A stretch of DNA of 64,000 nt from Methylomonas sp. (GTDB lineage Bacteria; Pseudomonadota; Gammaproteobacteria; Methylococcales; Methylomonadaceae). The first letter of the stretch is position 1, and every line of letters begins with the position of its first letter. Under the pieces are notes generated by a model. It had not been told where the DNA came from and ran no database searches. It saw only the letters and a program-made list of their open reading frames with translations. The translations under genes and the position numbers were made by a program. This document shows positions 34,460 to 44,170 of the stretch, piece after piece. The DNA is taken from NCBI GenBank assembly GCA_026988155.1, contig JALSLW010000080.1:1-64000 (forward strand), read 5' to 3'.

Positions 34460-34493
34460 TGTAGGGGCAAACTCAAGAACCTCAGCCCCTACA
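34460..34493. terminator. Bidirectional terminator hairpin
   Basis: TGTAGGGGC (34460-34468) pairs with GCCCCTACA (34485-34493), 16-base loop, between the converging DUF1097 and ispG genes. An A/T-rich stretch is present on the left (AATAAAAT read in reverse gives ATTTTATT), which suits leftward termination of ispG. Confidence 0.75.
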
Positions 34494-34511
34494 TAATAGT
34501 GTTAAATCTTC

Positions 34512-35732
34512 TTAATGCGTTCCGTAATGAGACTCGATATAACGCTCTACCAGTTCCTGAAATTCTTCAGCTATTTTATCGCCTTTCAATGTTACTGTTT
34601 TTTCGCCATCTTCATAAACTGGAGCTACAGGTGTTTCACCGGTGCCAGGAAGGCTGATGCCTATATTTGCATTTTTGCTTTCACCGGGGCCGTTGACAAC
34701 ACAGCCCATTACTGCAACTTCCATTTCTTCAACACCTTTATATTTTCCTTTCCAGACAGGCATTTGGTGGCGTAAGAAAGACTGGATATCTTGAGCTAAT
34801 TTTTGAAAATAATCGCTAGTTGTTCTGCCACAGCCTGGGCAGGCAATAACCATAGGTGTAAATGACCGGAACCCCATAGTCTGCAGCAGCTCTTGAGCAA
34901 CGATGACTTCATTGGTTCTATCGCCACCTGGCTCAGGTGTTAATGAGATTCGAATGGTATCTCCAATACCCTGCTGCATAAGCACGGATAAGGCGGCAGA
35001 TGATGAAACGATACCTTTTGATCCCATACCGGCTTCAGTTAACCCTAGGTGCAAAGCGTATTCACAGCGTGCCGCCAAATCCTGATAGATATTGATTAGC
35101 TCCTGAACATTACTGATTTTACAGGATAAAATAATCTTGCTTCCATCCAGGCCATATTCCTGAGCTTTAGCGGCACTTTCCAGTGCTGAAACAACAATGG
35201 CTTCGCGGGTAATGGCTGGAAGCTCCTGCGGAGTGTCTTTAAGCCTATTTTCGTCCAATAAGCGCATTAAAACAGATTGATCAAGACTTCCACCGTTAAC
35301 GCCAATGCGAACAGGTTTGTCATATTGACATGCAAACTCAATCATTTGCTGGAACTGCGGGTCACGATTTTTACCGCGCCCAACATTGCCTGGGTTAATT
35401 CTATATTTTGCCAGCGATTGGGCACACTCAGGGTATTTTTCTAACAGTTTATGGCCGTTAAAATGAAAATCACCGACTATAGGTACAGAAAAGCCTTTTT
35501 GTACCAATTGATTGTGGATTTCAGGTACAGCTTTTGCCGCCTCTTCTGAGTTGACAGTAATTCTAACGAGTTCTGACCCTGCTCTGGATAATTCCATGAT
35601 CTGTTTGACTGAACCTGCTATATCAGCAGTGTCGGTGTTAGTCATGGATTGAACAACAATAGGCGCGCCACCGCCGACTTTAATATTGCCAACCAAAACT
35701 TGGTTTGTATGTTTTCTGGGACTAATTGACAT
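34512..35732 (-). CDS. ispG: 4-hydroxy-3-methylbut-2-enyl diphosphate synthase (MEP pathway)
   Basis: A 406-residue [4Fe-4S] enzyme (GcpE) that converts methylerythritol cyclodiphosphate to HMBPP, the penultimate step of isoprenoid synthesis and a source of precursors for hopanoids and carotenoids. The TIM-barrel half starts [20 protein letters not shown]. The cluster cysteines are in [13 protein letters not shown] and [11 protein letters not shown], and the tail matches [14 protein letters not shown]. The length is standard for the bacterial two-domain form. It stands alone, divergent from the phosphoesterase gene; the 92-bp gap holds the promoters of both. In many gammaproteobacteria ispG lies near hisS and rodZ; here it does not. 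Confidence 0.96.
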   Translation of the reverse strand: MSISPRKHTNQVLVGNIKVGGGAPIVVQSMTNTDTADIAGSVKQIMELSRAGSELVRITVNSEEAAKAVPEIHNQLVQKGFSVPIVGDFHFNGHKLLEKYPECAQSLAKYRINPGNVGRGKNRDPQFQQMIEFACQYDKPVRIGVNGGSLDQSVLMRLLDENRLKDTPQELPAITREAIVVSALESAAKAQEYGLDGSKIILSCKISNVQELINIYQDLAARCEYALHLGLTEAGMGSKGIVSSSAALSVLMQQGIGDTIRISLTPEPGGDRTNEVIVAQELLQTMGFRSFTPMVIACPGCGRTTSDYFQKLAQDIQSFLRHQMPVWKGKYKGVEEMEVAVMGCVVNGPGESKNANIGISLPGTGETPVAPVYEDGEKTVTLKGDKIAEEFQELVERYIESHYGTH

Positions 35733-35824
35733 GTTGGTTTTTTTGAAGCGCTAAGCTAATAAATATGTAAGATGATATACTTAGAAATTATACTCCATCC
35801 TCAATAGTCATTAAGAGTTAAATT

Positions 35825-36553
35825 GTGCGGATAAATTATTTTTCTGATGTTCATTTAGAATTTGGCCCCCAGGCTTCACCGGATAACGATGCTGACATTA
35901 TTGTGGCAGCAGGCGATATTGGTATTTTTAAACAGGGCATTGACTGGCTCAAACAGCTAAATAAGCCTGTTATCTATGTTGCAGGTAATCATGAGTTTTA
36001 TACTCAGGAATACAATCAGACTTTAAAGGCATTGCGTAAAGAATGTGCAGGCAGTTCTATTCATTTTCTTGAAAATGATATTTTCATATTTAAAGGCATA
36101 CGTTTTTTAGGGTGCAGTTTATGGGCGGATCTTTTTTTAGAGGGTGAAAAAACAGCGAATGCCTTGGGAAAGGTTTTAAATGACTTTAGAAAAATTAAAT
36201 TTAATAATGAACCTTTTAACCAAAGGGCTTTTAGCAGGCTTCATTATTATTCCAGAGCATGGCTGGAAAAGGAATTGGCTAAACCGTATGAAGGAAAAAC
36301 CATTGTGGTTACACATCATGCGCCGACAGAATGGAGCTGGGATAATTCCAGAAATAAACTGAAGAAAATGGCTTATTGTACTGACCTCAAATATCTTTTT
36401 CATGAATATGCTATAGAAGCCTGGTTTCATGGCCATATCCATAGTCCAGGTGACTACAGAATTGCGGGAGCAAGGATATTAAGCAACCCAAGAGGGTACG
36501 TCGGCAAAAAAGTTGTTGATAGTTTTGATCAAAATAAGATTGTAGATATATAG
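35825..36553 (+). CDS. Calcineurin-like metallophosphoesterase
   Basis: A 242-residue dimetal phosphoesterase with the full signature set in order: SDVHLEFG (first metal), AAGDIG (bridging Asp), AGNHEFYTQ, VTHHAPT and FHGHIHSP. It probably hydrolyses a phosphomonoester or diester in the cytoplasm, but the substrate is unknown; relatives include nucleases and cAMP-type phosphodiesterases. Start GTG 35825 is preferred because no in-frame ATG lies close upstream, though its ribosome-binding site is weak. A hairpin (GCATAAAC-TATG-GTTTATGC, 36553-36572) overlaps the stop and may end transcription. Confidence 0.88.
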   Translation: MRINYFSDVHLEFGPQASPDNDADIIVAAGDIGIFKQGIDWLKQLNKPVIYVAGNHEFYTQEYNQTLKALRKECAGSSIHFLENDIFIFKGIRFLGCSLWADLFLEGEKTANALGKVLNDFRKIKFNNEPFNQRAFSRLHYYSRAWLEKELAKPYEGKTIVVTHHAPTEWSWDNSRNKLKKMAYCTDLKYLFHEYAIEAWFHGHIHSPGDYRIAGARILSNPRGYVGKKVVDSFDQNKIVDI

Positions 36554-36616
36554 CATAAACTATGGTTTATGCCGACAAGAAAACTGGCGCCTACTTTTGT
36601 AATTTAGAATGAGTAC

Positions 36617-36797
36617 AAGTTCTTGAACTGCCTACTTTTTTTATCCGTCTTCTGCGCTGTATAACTAGCTGTCTGGCCCATTACGCGTACAATTTATCTG
36701 TCTTGGCAATAGTTCTTGTATTACTCTGCCTGGTCACATCCATATATTGATGGCCGAATACCAATAAAAAGCCTGCACCAGCTGTCCAAGTTATTCT
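36617..36797. repeat. Diverged palindromic element, copy A
   Basis: The left end AAGTTCTTGAACTGCC and right end GCTGTCCAAGTTATTCT form an imperfect inverted repeat. Inside are TTTATCCGTCTTCTGCGCTG on the left and GGCCGAATACCAATAAAAAG on the right. It resembles the element at 45989 along its whole length and shares the CTTTTTAT-CGTCTT core with the element at 54749. It fills most of the gap between the phosphoesterase and sensor genes; no gene lies in 36573-36935. Confidence 0.7.
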
Positions 36798-36935
36798 GTG
36801 TGCGTTCCATTAATTTCTTATTCATAAATGAGAAATTGAACCCTATATAGAATAAAATAAATCTTGGCAGATTCTTCAGAGCTTCTTTTTGTTGCTTAAA
36901 AATCTAATTAATCAAGTTTTTAGCTATGTAAACAA

Positions 36936-39900
36936 ATGCTGACAAAATATAAGTATTTTGCTATTAATAGGCCATTGATTTTAGTTTGCTGTCTTGAAGG
37001 GGTTATGCCACTAACATTGTTTCTCAAACTTGGCGTATTGTTTTTTTGTTTATCCGGCACATCTTTTTCTGTTGAAAAAAGCAAAGATGTAAGTGAACTT
37101 GAAACAGTACGTCTGCAGTTAAAAGGTTTTCATACCTTTCAGTTTGCTGGCTATTATGCCGCTAAAGAGCAGGGTTTCTATGAAGAAGAAGGCCTAAATG
37201 TTCATATTCTTGAACGAAACCCAAAATTAAGTGTTGTCAACCAAGTTGTTTCCAATGAGGTTCAATATGGGGTTGAGGATATGGGCATCATCACTGAGTA
37301 TGCTAATGGGGCTCCCATTAGTGTTTTGGCTGCAATATTTCAGCGCAGCTCTGTTGTTTTTATCAGTAAACAGTCTTCAGGTGTTGACTCTCCGAAAGAT
37401 TTCATTGGCAAACGCATCATGATGAACTATGCAGAGGCTGATAATCTGGCACTGCGTATACTGCTGAGTGACAATGGATTATCTGAAGATGCATATACTC
37501 TCATCCCTCATTCATTTGGCTATCAGGCGCTTATTGATGATAAAACAGATGTTATTGCATCTCATTTAACAGACCAGTATTTTTTCTTTAAAAGAAATAA
37601 TTTAAAGATAAATGTTATTGATCCTCAAAACTATGGGGTTGATTTTTATGGCGATATTTTATTTACCAGTCGGTCTGAGCTAACTGACCATCCAATCCGT
37701 GCCGAATGTTTTAGACGAGCATCTTTAAAAGGCTGGCAATATGCCTTGGATCACCCGAAAGAAATTATTCGGCTTATCAGCTCAAAATATAATGCCAGCT
37801 CAAGTCTTGATCAGTTGCGTCTTGAGGCGAAGGTAATTCGAAATCAGATTATGCCAGATGCTATTCCTCTGGGGACGGTCGATGAAATACGTTTGCGAAA
37901 GGTATCTGATTTGATTGCAAAAGTAAAGTTTTCTAGATATTTAACAGATTCGGAGCTTCATGAGTTTATTTTTGATCAGCCTCGGCCCGGTAGCTTTTCG
38001 ATTAAAGACCAAAACTGGTTAAAGAAAAATCCAGTTATCCGTCTGGGCATAGATCAAAACTTTGCACCTTATGAATGGTTAAATAATGAAGGTGAATATA
38101 CAGGCATTACTATTGATTATATCAGGCTGCTGGAACAGCGATTAGGCGTTAAATTTGACTTTATTAAGGATAAAAAGTCTTGGCCTGAGCTATTGGATGC
38201 AGCCAAAAATAATGAGCTGGATATGTTATTTAGCCTTATAAAAACACCAAAGCGATCAGAATATTTAAATTTTACTTCACCTTATTTTATTAGCCCCGTC
38301 ACCATTATTAGCGGGCAGGCCCAAGGGTATATAGGATCTTTGAAACGGCTAAATGGAAAGCTGGTTGCCATTCAGAACAATCACTCTGCAGAAGAGCTGC
38401 TGGCTCTGCACTACCCTGAAATTTCCGTTATATTGACTGATAGTATAAAAGAGGCATTGCAGTTGGTGGCACAAGGCGAAGCACATGCTTATATTGGAGA
38501 TGCTATTTCTGCTGACTATATTATGCGGCAGGAAAATAGACATAACTTAATGTTTTCTGGCCAAACAGAATATCAAAGTAAATTTCGCATTGGCGTTGTA
38601 AAAAATAATCCAGAACTGTTTTCTGTGATGAAAAAAGCACTGGCAAGTATCAGTGATAAAGAAAGAAATGAAATATCACGTCGATGGCTAGAACGTAAAC
38701 CTGTTCAGGAAACAAGTTTTGATACTGCTTTTCAATTTATTGCAGTTGCATCCCCGGTATTTATTTTGTTTTGCTGCTGGGTTTTCTGGCTGCGTAAATC
38801 AAGATTGGCAATACGGAGAAATGAAGATTATTTAAAGGCAATTTTTGATGCTGAAATGGAAAGTGTTAAAGTCATTTCTTCTGAAGGAAAGCTGATGCAG
38901 ATTAATCCGGCAGGACTGGCGTTGCTGGATTATCAAGATAAGCCTTCAGAAATAATTGGACAAAAGTATCAGCAATGGGTTGTGCTTGAAGACCGTCTAG
39001 CTTATCTAAAAATGAATAAGCGTGTTCAGCAAGGTGAATCGGCAGAGCTAATTTACCAAATTGAAAATATAAATGGCCGCCGCTGGCTGGAAACACAGGC
39101 GGTTCCTTTAGTAGATCCAGAATCAGGTAAAACTTCAATTCTTGCTGTTTCAAGGGATATTACCGAGAAAAAAAATGCTGAAAAGCAAATTTGGAAACAT
39201 GCCAATTTTGATTCCTTGACGGATTTGCCGAATAGGAGAATGTTTCATGATCACCTGGTACAAGAAATAAAAGCTTCTCATAGAAACTCATTGTCATTAG
39301 CGCTGCTGTTTCTTGATCTCGATCATTTCAAGCAGATAAATGATGAATTGGGGCATCAAGTTGGTGATCTTCTATTGAAAGATGTAGCCGCCAGGGTTGT
39401 TTCCTGTGTCAGAGAATCTGATATTGTTTCTCGATTAAGCGGCGATGAATTTACGGTGATTTTATCTGAACTAGAACATAAAAAATCTGCGGAGCATATC
39501 GTTAATAAAATTCTTCATGCTCTTAAAAAGCCCTTTATGCTGGGTGATGAAAATGCTTATATATCCGTCAGCATAGGTATTGCATTTTATCCCGAAGATG
39601 CAGAAGACAGCCAAAAGCTAATTCAAAAGGCCGATATGGCAATGTATTCTGCCAAAGAGATGGGACGTAACCGGTTTAGCTATTTTACTCAATCTATGCA
39701 AGATGCCGCACTGTATAGGCTGCAGATGCTCAAAGACCTGCATGTAGCTCTTCGGGAAGACCAGTTTCAACTGCGATACCAGCCCATTGTTGAATTATCT
39801 ACAGGTAGAATACATAAGGTTGAGGCTCTGTTGAGCTGGAACCACCCAACACGGGGACAAGTCAATACCGAAGAGTTTATTCGGCTTGCTGAGGATTCTG

Positions 39901-40493
39901 GGCTTATAAAAAAAATTGGTGACTGGGTGTTTGAGGAAGCAATCAGAAAACTTAGCCTATGGCAGCAAACATATGATACTGATATTCAGCTCAGTATTAA
40001 TAAGTCACCTATCCAGTTTAATATGAAAAAAAGCCATTATGATTGGCTGCATCTATTAGATAAATATCATATAAATGGGGAGCAGATTGTAATTGAGATA
40101 ACTGAAAGCTTATTGCTGAACAGTACAAAAAATGTACTTGAACGATTAGAAAAGTATCGTGAAAGGGGGATTCAAATTGCCGTTGATGATTTTGGCACTG
40201 GGTATTCAGCACTGTCATATTTAAATAAATTTAATTTGGATTATTTAAAAATTGACTGTTCTTTTACAGAAAATATAATAACAGACGCTAGTGCTATGGC
40301 TTTAACCGAGGCCATTACAGTGATGGCTCATAAATTGGGGCTGAAAGTTATCGCAGAGGGCATAGAAACTGAGGAACAGCTTAAGGTTTTAAGAGCTGTG
40401 GGCTGTGAGTATGGACAAGGGTTTATATTTGATAAACCGCTGCTTGCTAAAGATTTTGAGCTAGTGCTAGAGAAAATGACCTGCAAAACTTAA
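36936..40493 (+). CDS. Dual-receptor GGDEF-EAL protein (NMT1-SBP3-PAS-GGDEF-EAL)
   Basis: An 1185-residue membrane signalling protein with two different periplasmic receptors. Order: signal/anchor, NMT1/THI5-like domain (about 55-340, with YYAAKEQGFYEEEGL), solute-binding family 3 domain (about 375-590, with VIRLGIDQNFAPYEW), membrane helix (about 598-620), PAS (about 635-750), GGDEF domain with SGDEF at 835-839, and EAL domain with EAL at 963-965. The first position of the GGDEF motif is Ser; such variants can still be active, so this is undecided. The EAL domain keeps DDFGTGYSA and EGIET, so it is a good phosphodiesterase candidate. A second in-frame ATG at 37005 follows AAGGGG closely and begins right before a signal-peptide-like stretch, so it may be the true start. 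Confidence 0.92.
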   Translation: MLTKYKYFAINRPLILVCCLEGVMPLTLFLKLGVLFFCLSGTSFSVEKSKDVSELETVRLQLKGFHTFQFAGYYAAKEQGFYEEEGLNVHILERNPKLSVVNQVVSNEVQYGVEDMGIITEYANGAPISVLAAIFQRSSVVFISKQSSGVDSPKDFIGKRIMMNYAEADNLALRILLSDNGLSEDAYTLIPHSFGYQALIDDKTDVIASHLTDQYFFFKRNNLKINVIDPQNYGVDFYGDILFTSRSELTDHPIRAECFRRASLKGWQYALDHPKEIIRLISSKYNASSSLDQLRLEAKVIRNQIMPDAIPLGTVDEIRLRKVSDLIAKVKFSRYLTDSELHEFIFDQPRPGSFSIKDQNWLKKNPVIRLGIDQNFAPYEWLNNEGEYTGITIDYIRLLEQRLGVKFDFIKDKKSWPELLDAAKNNELDMLFSLIKTPKRSEYLNFTSPYFISPVTIISGQAQGYIGSLKRLNGKLVAIQNNHSAEELLALHYPEISVILTDSIKEALQLVAQGEAHAYIGDAISADYIMRQENRHNLMFSGQTEYQSKFRIGVVKNNPELFSVMKKALASISDKERNEISRRWLERKPVQETSFDTAFQFIAVASPVFILFCCWVFWLRKSRLAIRRNEDYLKAIFDAEMESVKVISSEGKLMQINPAGLALLDYQDKPSEIIGQKYQQWVVLEDRLAYLKMNKRVQQGESAELIYQIENINGRRWLETQAVPLVDPESGKTSILAVSRDITEKKNAEKQIWKHANFDSLTDLPNRRMFHDHLVQEIKASHRNSLSLALLFLDLDHFKQINDELGHQVGDLLLKDVAARVVSCVRESDIVSRLSGDEFTVILSELEHKKSAEHIVNKILHALKKPFMLGDENAYISVSIGIAFYPEDAEDSQKLIQKADMAMYSAKEMGRNRFSYFTQSMQDAALYRLQMLKDLHVALREDQFQLRYQPIVELSTGRIHKVEALLSWNHPTRGQVNTEEFIRLAEDSGLIKKIGDWVFEEAIRKLSLWQQTYDTDIQLSINKSPIQFNMKKSHYDWLHLLDKYHINGEQIVIEITESLLLNSTKNVLERLEKYRERGIQIAVDDFGTGYSALSYLNKFNLDYLKIDCSFTENIITDASAMALTEAITVMAHKLGLKVIAEGIETEEQLKVLRAVGCEYGQGFIFDKPLLAKDFELVLEKMTCKT

Positions 40494-40571
40494 GAGCAGC
40501 TCCTGCTTCTTATACCTAGGGGGGATGCGGTGAGGTAAACTTCATGGTAATAATTCAGCATCAGAAGAGAG

Positions 40572-40643
40572 TAAGGCAACTCGCAATAAATAACCCACCA
40601 ATCCTACGCAATCTGGGTAGGTTATTTAATGCGCGTTACCTAA
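40572..40643. repeat. Short palindromic element (GGCAACTCGCAATAAATAACC family), deleted copy
   Basis: It begins TAAGGCAACTCGCAATAAAT and ends GTTATTTAATGCGCGTTACC plus TAA, the same two ends as the 165-bp element at 54749. The central hairpin is missing, so the two arms are almost joined. It lies in the 276-bp gap before the B12-radical SAM gene. The sharp loss of the middle suggests deletion between repeat arms. Confidence 0.9.
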
Positions 40644-40769
40644 AAGCATAGAGAAAAATCAGAGTATTTCTTTTCTTTTTTACCCCCTGCAAGCAAGACT
40701 ATGGAGGTCAACTTTGATAAGGTGTTATTATCATGCTTAATTCTGAGGAAAACAGAATGAGGCATAAGA

Positions 40770-42419
40770 ATGATTAAACAAATTGCTCGCAAGGCTGTGC
40801 TGATTTATCCTGAATTTGATACCCAGGATACTTTCTGGAGTTATGCCACAAGTTTAAAAATGTACGCACAGGCCAGTGAGTTTGGCTTGCCAAAAAGATT
40901 GCTGCCACCTCTAGGGTTAATGGGTTTATTTAATCATCTTAAGCCCTATTACCAATCATTGTCTTTGGTTGATAAAAATATTGATCCTCGCCCCCTGAAA
41001 GAATTAATCAACGATGCTGACCATATTTTTATGGGTGGGATGCTGGCCCAGGAACAAAGCTTATTTAAGCTTGCTACAGAAGTAAAGCTGGCGGGCAAGT
41101 TATTGATCGTTGGCGGAACTGCCGTCACAACTCAATCGCCGTTAATGGGGTTAGCAGATCATTTAATAGAAAATGAAGCGGAAGGGGTGATTGATGAATT
41201 ATTGCAAGGCTTAAGTACAGGAAAGGCAAGAAAATATTATAAAGGACATTTTGTCTTATCCGAGAATTTTTTTCAGCCAGATTATGCCTCAATCAATATG
41301 CAAAATTATATGCATATGGCGGTACAGATTAGTCGCGGCTGTCCAGAGAACTGTGAATTCTGTGATATTCCTTCCCGGTTTGGTAAAGCCTTTCGAGTTA
41401 CTCCTTTTAAAAAAACGGCAGCTTCATTTCAACAAATGAAAGAACTGGGCTGGACAGGGCAGGTATTCGTTGTTGATGATAATTTTATTGCCAATCCTAG
41501 AAAAGCACTTGATGTGCTGAAAGGTCTATATAGAATAGGTGAGGATATTGGCTACCATCATCCCAAATATACAGAGTTAACTTTACGGTTGGCCGATGAT
41601 TCAGCCATTATGGCAGAATTGAGGCATTGGTTCCGCAAAGCTCATTTCATTAATGGTTTCTATGGAGTTGAGACACCGAATAGAGCTTCATTGCTAGAAA
41701 CAAATAAGCGTCAAAATTTGCGAGGTCAGCGAAGTTTAGTGGATAAATTACGTTTTATTTCTGAGCAGACTGGAGCGGGTGTAATGATGGGAATGATTTA
41801 CGGCTTTGACCATGATACTGATGACTCTGTGGAAGAGTTTATTGATTTTGTTAATGCCACTCATGCGCCTATTGTAATGGCTGGGCTATTAAACGCCTTG
41901 CCTTATACAGGTCTAATGGCAAGGCTAGATGCTGAGGGCCGTTCCATTCAGATGAGCAGTGGCAATAATTCAGATGGGGTTATTAACTTTATTCCCTTTC
42001 ATTTTTCAGTAAAACGGGCAGAACAGAATTATCTACGTATTTTGGAAGGTATTTACCATCCAAAGGCTTATTTTAACCGGGTACTAAGGCATCTGTCATT
42101 GATAGACCCAGATTTACAAAGCCATTATCGTTCAGGGAATAAAAACCTTAGTCTTTTAGCTAAAATTCTATCCCGGAAGCATGCTCTTGTTTATTGGCAA
42201 TATTTACCTAAAGTGATGGAAGTCGCTAAAAGCCGCTGCGGTTCTAATCAATCTAGGTATGGTGCAATACTGGCAGAATATTTTTCACTCTGCGGACAAT
42301 ATACACATTTTGTCGCTCAAATTAATGTGCGACGAAAACAGATACTTCTACGAGAATATGCTGAAAATCAAAAGTTTTCATGGAAGGAATTACAGGCCGC
42401 AGCAAGGAAGGTTGGGTGA
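40770..42419 (+). CDS. B12-binding radical SAM protein (DUF4070 family)
   Basis: A 549-residue enzyme. An N-terminal cobalamin-binding-like domain (about 1-150) opens with AVLIYPEF and DTFWSY, a motif shared with the hopanoid methylases HpnP/HpnR and relatives. The radical SAM core has Cys191, Cys195 and Cys198 (CPENCEFC, CxxxCxxC), then FVVDDNFIANPRKALDVL and TELTLRLADD. A DUF4070 C-terminal domain follows. Enzymes of this class usually methylate unreactive carbons or rearrange a carbon skeleton. Orthology to a hopanoid methylase is not assured. It heads a tightly coupled trio: the downstream gene starts inside its stop codon. GAGG at 40758-40761 is a plausible ribosome-binding site. Confidence 0.9.
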   Translation: MIKQIARKAVLIYPEFDTQDTFWSYATSLKMYAQASEFGLPKRLLPPLGLMGLFNHLKPYYQSLSLVDKNIDPRPLKELINDADHIFMGGMLAQEQSLFKLATEVKLAGKLLIVGGTAVTTQSPLMGLADHLIENEAEGVIDELLQGLSTGKARKYYKGHFVLSENFFQPDYASINMQNYMHMAVQISRGCPENCEFCDIPSRFGKAFRVTPFKKTAASFQQMKELGWTGQVFVVDDNFIANPRKALDVLKGLYRIGEDIGYHHPKYTELTLRLADDSAIMAELRHWFRKAHFINGFYGVETPNRASLLETNKRQNLRGQRSLVDKLRFISEQTGAGVMMGMIYGFDHDTDDSVEEFIDFVNATHAPIVMAGLLNALPYTGLMARLDAEGRSIQMSSGNNSDGVINFIPFHFSVKRAEQNYLRILEGIYHPKAYFNRVLRHLSLIDPDLQSHYRSGNKNLSLLAKILSRKHALVYWQYLPKVMEVAKSRCGSNQSRYGAILAEYFSLCGQYTHFVAQINVRRKQILLREYAENQKFSWKELQAAARKVG

Positions 42420-44170
42420 AATACTATATTGGCCTTTCTGTTACCTATCATGACCCCGCAATAGCTATTGTCGATGAAAAAGGCAAGGTGCTATTTGCCG
42501 AAGCTACAGAACGCTACATGCAAAATAAGCGGGCGTTGAACTGTGTTGCAGATCCGTTGCTCAGGGTGCAAGACTTATTGGCACAATATTGCCCATCTGC
42601 TGATGAGTTTATTATTGCGATCAATTGGAGAAGAAAGCGCCCATTGTATGAAAATATAATCTCAGCATTAGGCTGTTTAACAGCTACAGGACTGACCAGA
42701 ACAGGCATTAAACGGTTGCGTTCACCGCTTGAAAATTACCAGCTTCACCATATGATAGCGAGTCAGCGCAATAGTATTTCCAGTGCGGGGCTAAATTTGG
42801 CGCGTATTATTGCGGAATATTACCCCAACTGTACTGTCAGGCATGCCGATTATCAGCACCACTTAACCCATGCAGCAACTGCTTGTTACAGCAGTTCTTT
42901 TTCTGAAGCAGCCTGTGCTGTCATTGATTCTTTTGGTGAAAAAGGCTCAATGGCGTTCTATCATTTTAAAAATCAGCGGTTTGAGTGCCTTTATGAAACT
43001 AAAGGTACAGGAAGCCTAGGCTTTTATTATATGAAGATTACTGAACTATGTGGCTTTAACTGGCTAAAGGGAGAAGAGTGGAAAGTAATGGGCCTGGCTC
43101 CTTATGGCAAGCTTAATCCGGAGCTGTATGAGCTATTAAAATCTACTGTTACAGTGCAGGGGTTTGACTGTTTACACGATTCTAAAAACCTGTTTCTCAG
43201 TATAGACATGCTAGAGCGCTTTAAACGGCATGGTCTAAATTCTATCGAACAGGCTGCTGATTTAGCTTTTACCGGACAATATTTTTTTGCTGAATTAATG
43301 AGTAAGCTGCTACAGTATTTGCAGCAGGTAACTGGATGTAAAAATCTGGCTTTAGGCGGTGGCTGTGCATTAAATTCAGCCTTTAATGGGCAAATAAAAA
43401 TAAGGACGGATTTTGAACAGATTTTTATTCCCTCTGCACCTGCTGATGATGGTACTGCACTGGGGGCCGCTTGGCTGGCTTTTCAGCAGGCACAGCCTGC
43501 GCTGCCTTTAACTGATGACAATAAACTGTTATCTCCTTATCTAGGGTCTGAGATCAATAATGCGGAGGTAGAAAGACTGATTCAAAATAATCATTGTCTG
43601 GACATACAATATTTACCTGATAGTATTTGTGAGGTTACTGCAGAACTGCTTGCAAAAGGCCAGCTGGTAGGCTGGGTACAGGGTAGGGCAGAATATGGTC
43701 CAAGGGCATTGGGCAATCGCTCTATTCTGGCAGATCCTCGACAGGCGGTAACAAAGGATATAATTAATCAGAAAATTAAGTTTCGGGAAAGCTTTCGTCC
43801 TTTTGCTCCCTCGGTTTTACATGAGCATGCAGACAGTTTTTTTGAAAACTATCATGAATCTCCTTATATGGATAAAACCCTGAAACTGCGTGATTCCATG
43901 CAAGAACAGGTAGCGGCTGTCTGTCATATTGACGGAACAGCACGGTTGCAATCGGTTACCCAGGAGAGGAATGAACGTTTTTACAGTTTAATTAATCTTT
44001 TTTATCAGCGGACTCAGGTCCCTATGCTATTGAATACCAGCTTTAATGTGATGGGGAAACCATTGATTCATTCATTGGATGATGCCATTTCTGTTTTTTT
44101 AACTACAGGTCTGGATGTTTTGGCTATTAATGATTATTTGATTGCTAAGCCACAAAATGAAAAAGTATAA
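42416..44170 (+). CDS. Carbamoyltransferase, NodU/CmcH family
   Basis: A 584-residue O-carbamoyltransferase that activates carbamoyl phosphate with ATP and transfers it to a hydroxyl of a small molecule. The Kae1-like N-terminal domain has the HHLTHA motif (His148, His149, His152), CAVIDSFGEKGS, LALGGGCALNSAFNG and APADDGTALGAAW. The C-terminal domain has GRAEYGPRALGNRSILADPR and MLLNTSFNVMGKP. GTG 42416 is chosen as start because it overlaps the upstream stop (GTGA) and follows AAGGAAGG, and the product then opens KYYIGLSVTYHDPA. This family works in nodulation factor and antibiotic tailoring, so a modified secondary metabolite or lipid is expected. It overlaps the next gene by 14 bp. Confidence 0.93.
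   Translation: MKYYIGLSVTYHDPAIAIVDEKGKVLFAEATERYMQNKRALNCVADPLLRVQDLLAQYCPSADEFIIAINWRRKRPLYENIISALGCLTATGLTRTGIKRLRSPLENYQLHHMIASQRNSISSAGLNLARIIAEYYPNCTVRHADYQHHLTHAATACYSSSFSEAACAVIDSFGEKGSMAFYHFKNQRFECLYETKGTGSLGFYYMKITELCGFNWLKGEEWKVMGLAPYGKLNPELYELLKSTVTVQGFDCLHDSKNLFLSIDMLERFKRHGLNSIEQAADLAFTGQYFFAELMSKLLQYLQQVTGCKNLALGGGCALNSAFNGQIKIRTDFEQIFIPSAPADDGTALGAAWLAFQQAQPALPLTDDNKLLSPYLGSEINNAEVERLIQNNHCLDIQYLPDSICEVTAELLAKGQLVGWVQGRAEYGPRALGNRSILADPRQAVTKDIINQKIKFRESFRPFAPSVLHEHADSFFENYHESPYMDKTLKLRDSMQEQVAAVCHIDGTARLQSVTQERNERFYSLINLFYQRTQVPMLLNTSFNVMGKPLIHSLDDAISVFLTTGLDVLAINDYLIAKPQNEKV

Noticed and set aside
40770-42419. Naming the radical SAM gene as hopanoid C-3 methylase (hpnR)
   Set aside because: Only the family-level motifs are shared; the linkage to carbamoyltransferase and diiron oxidase genes suggests a different substrate.
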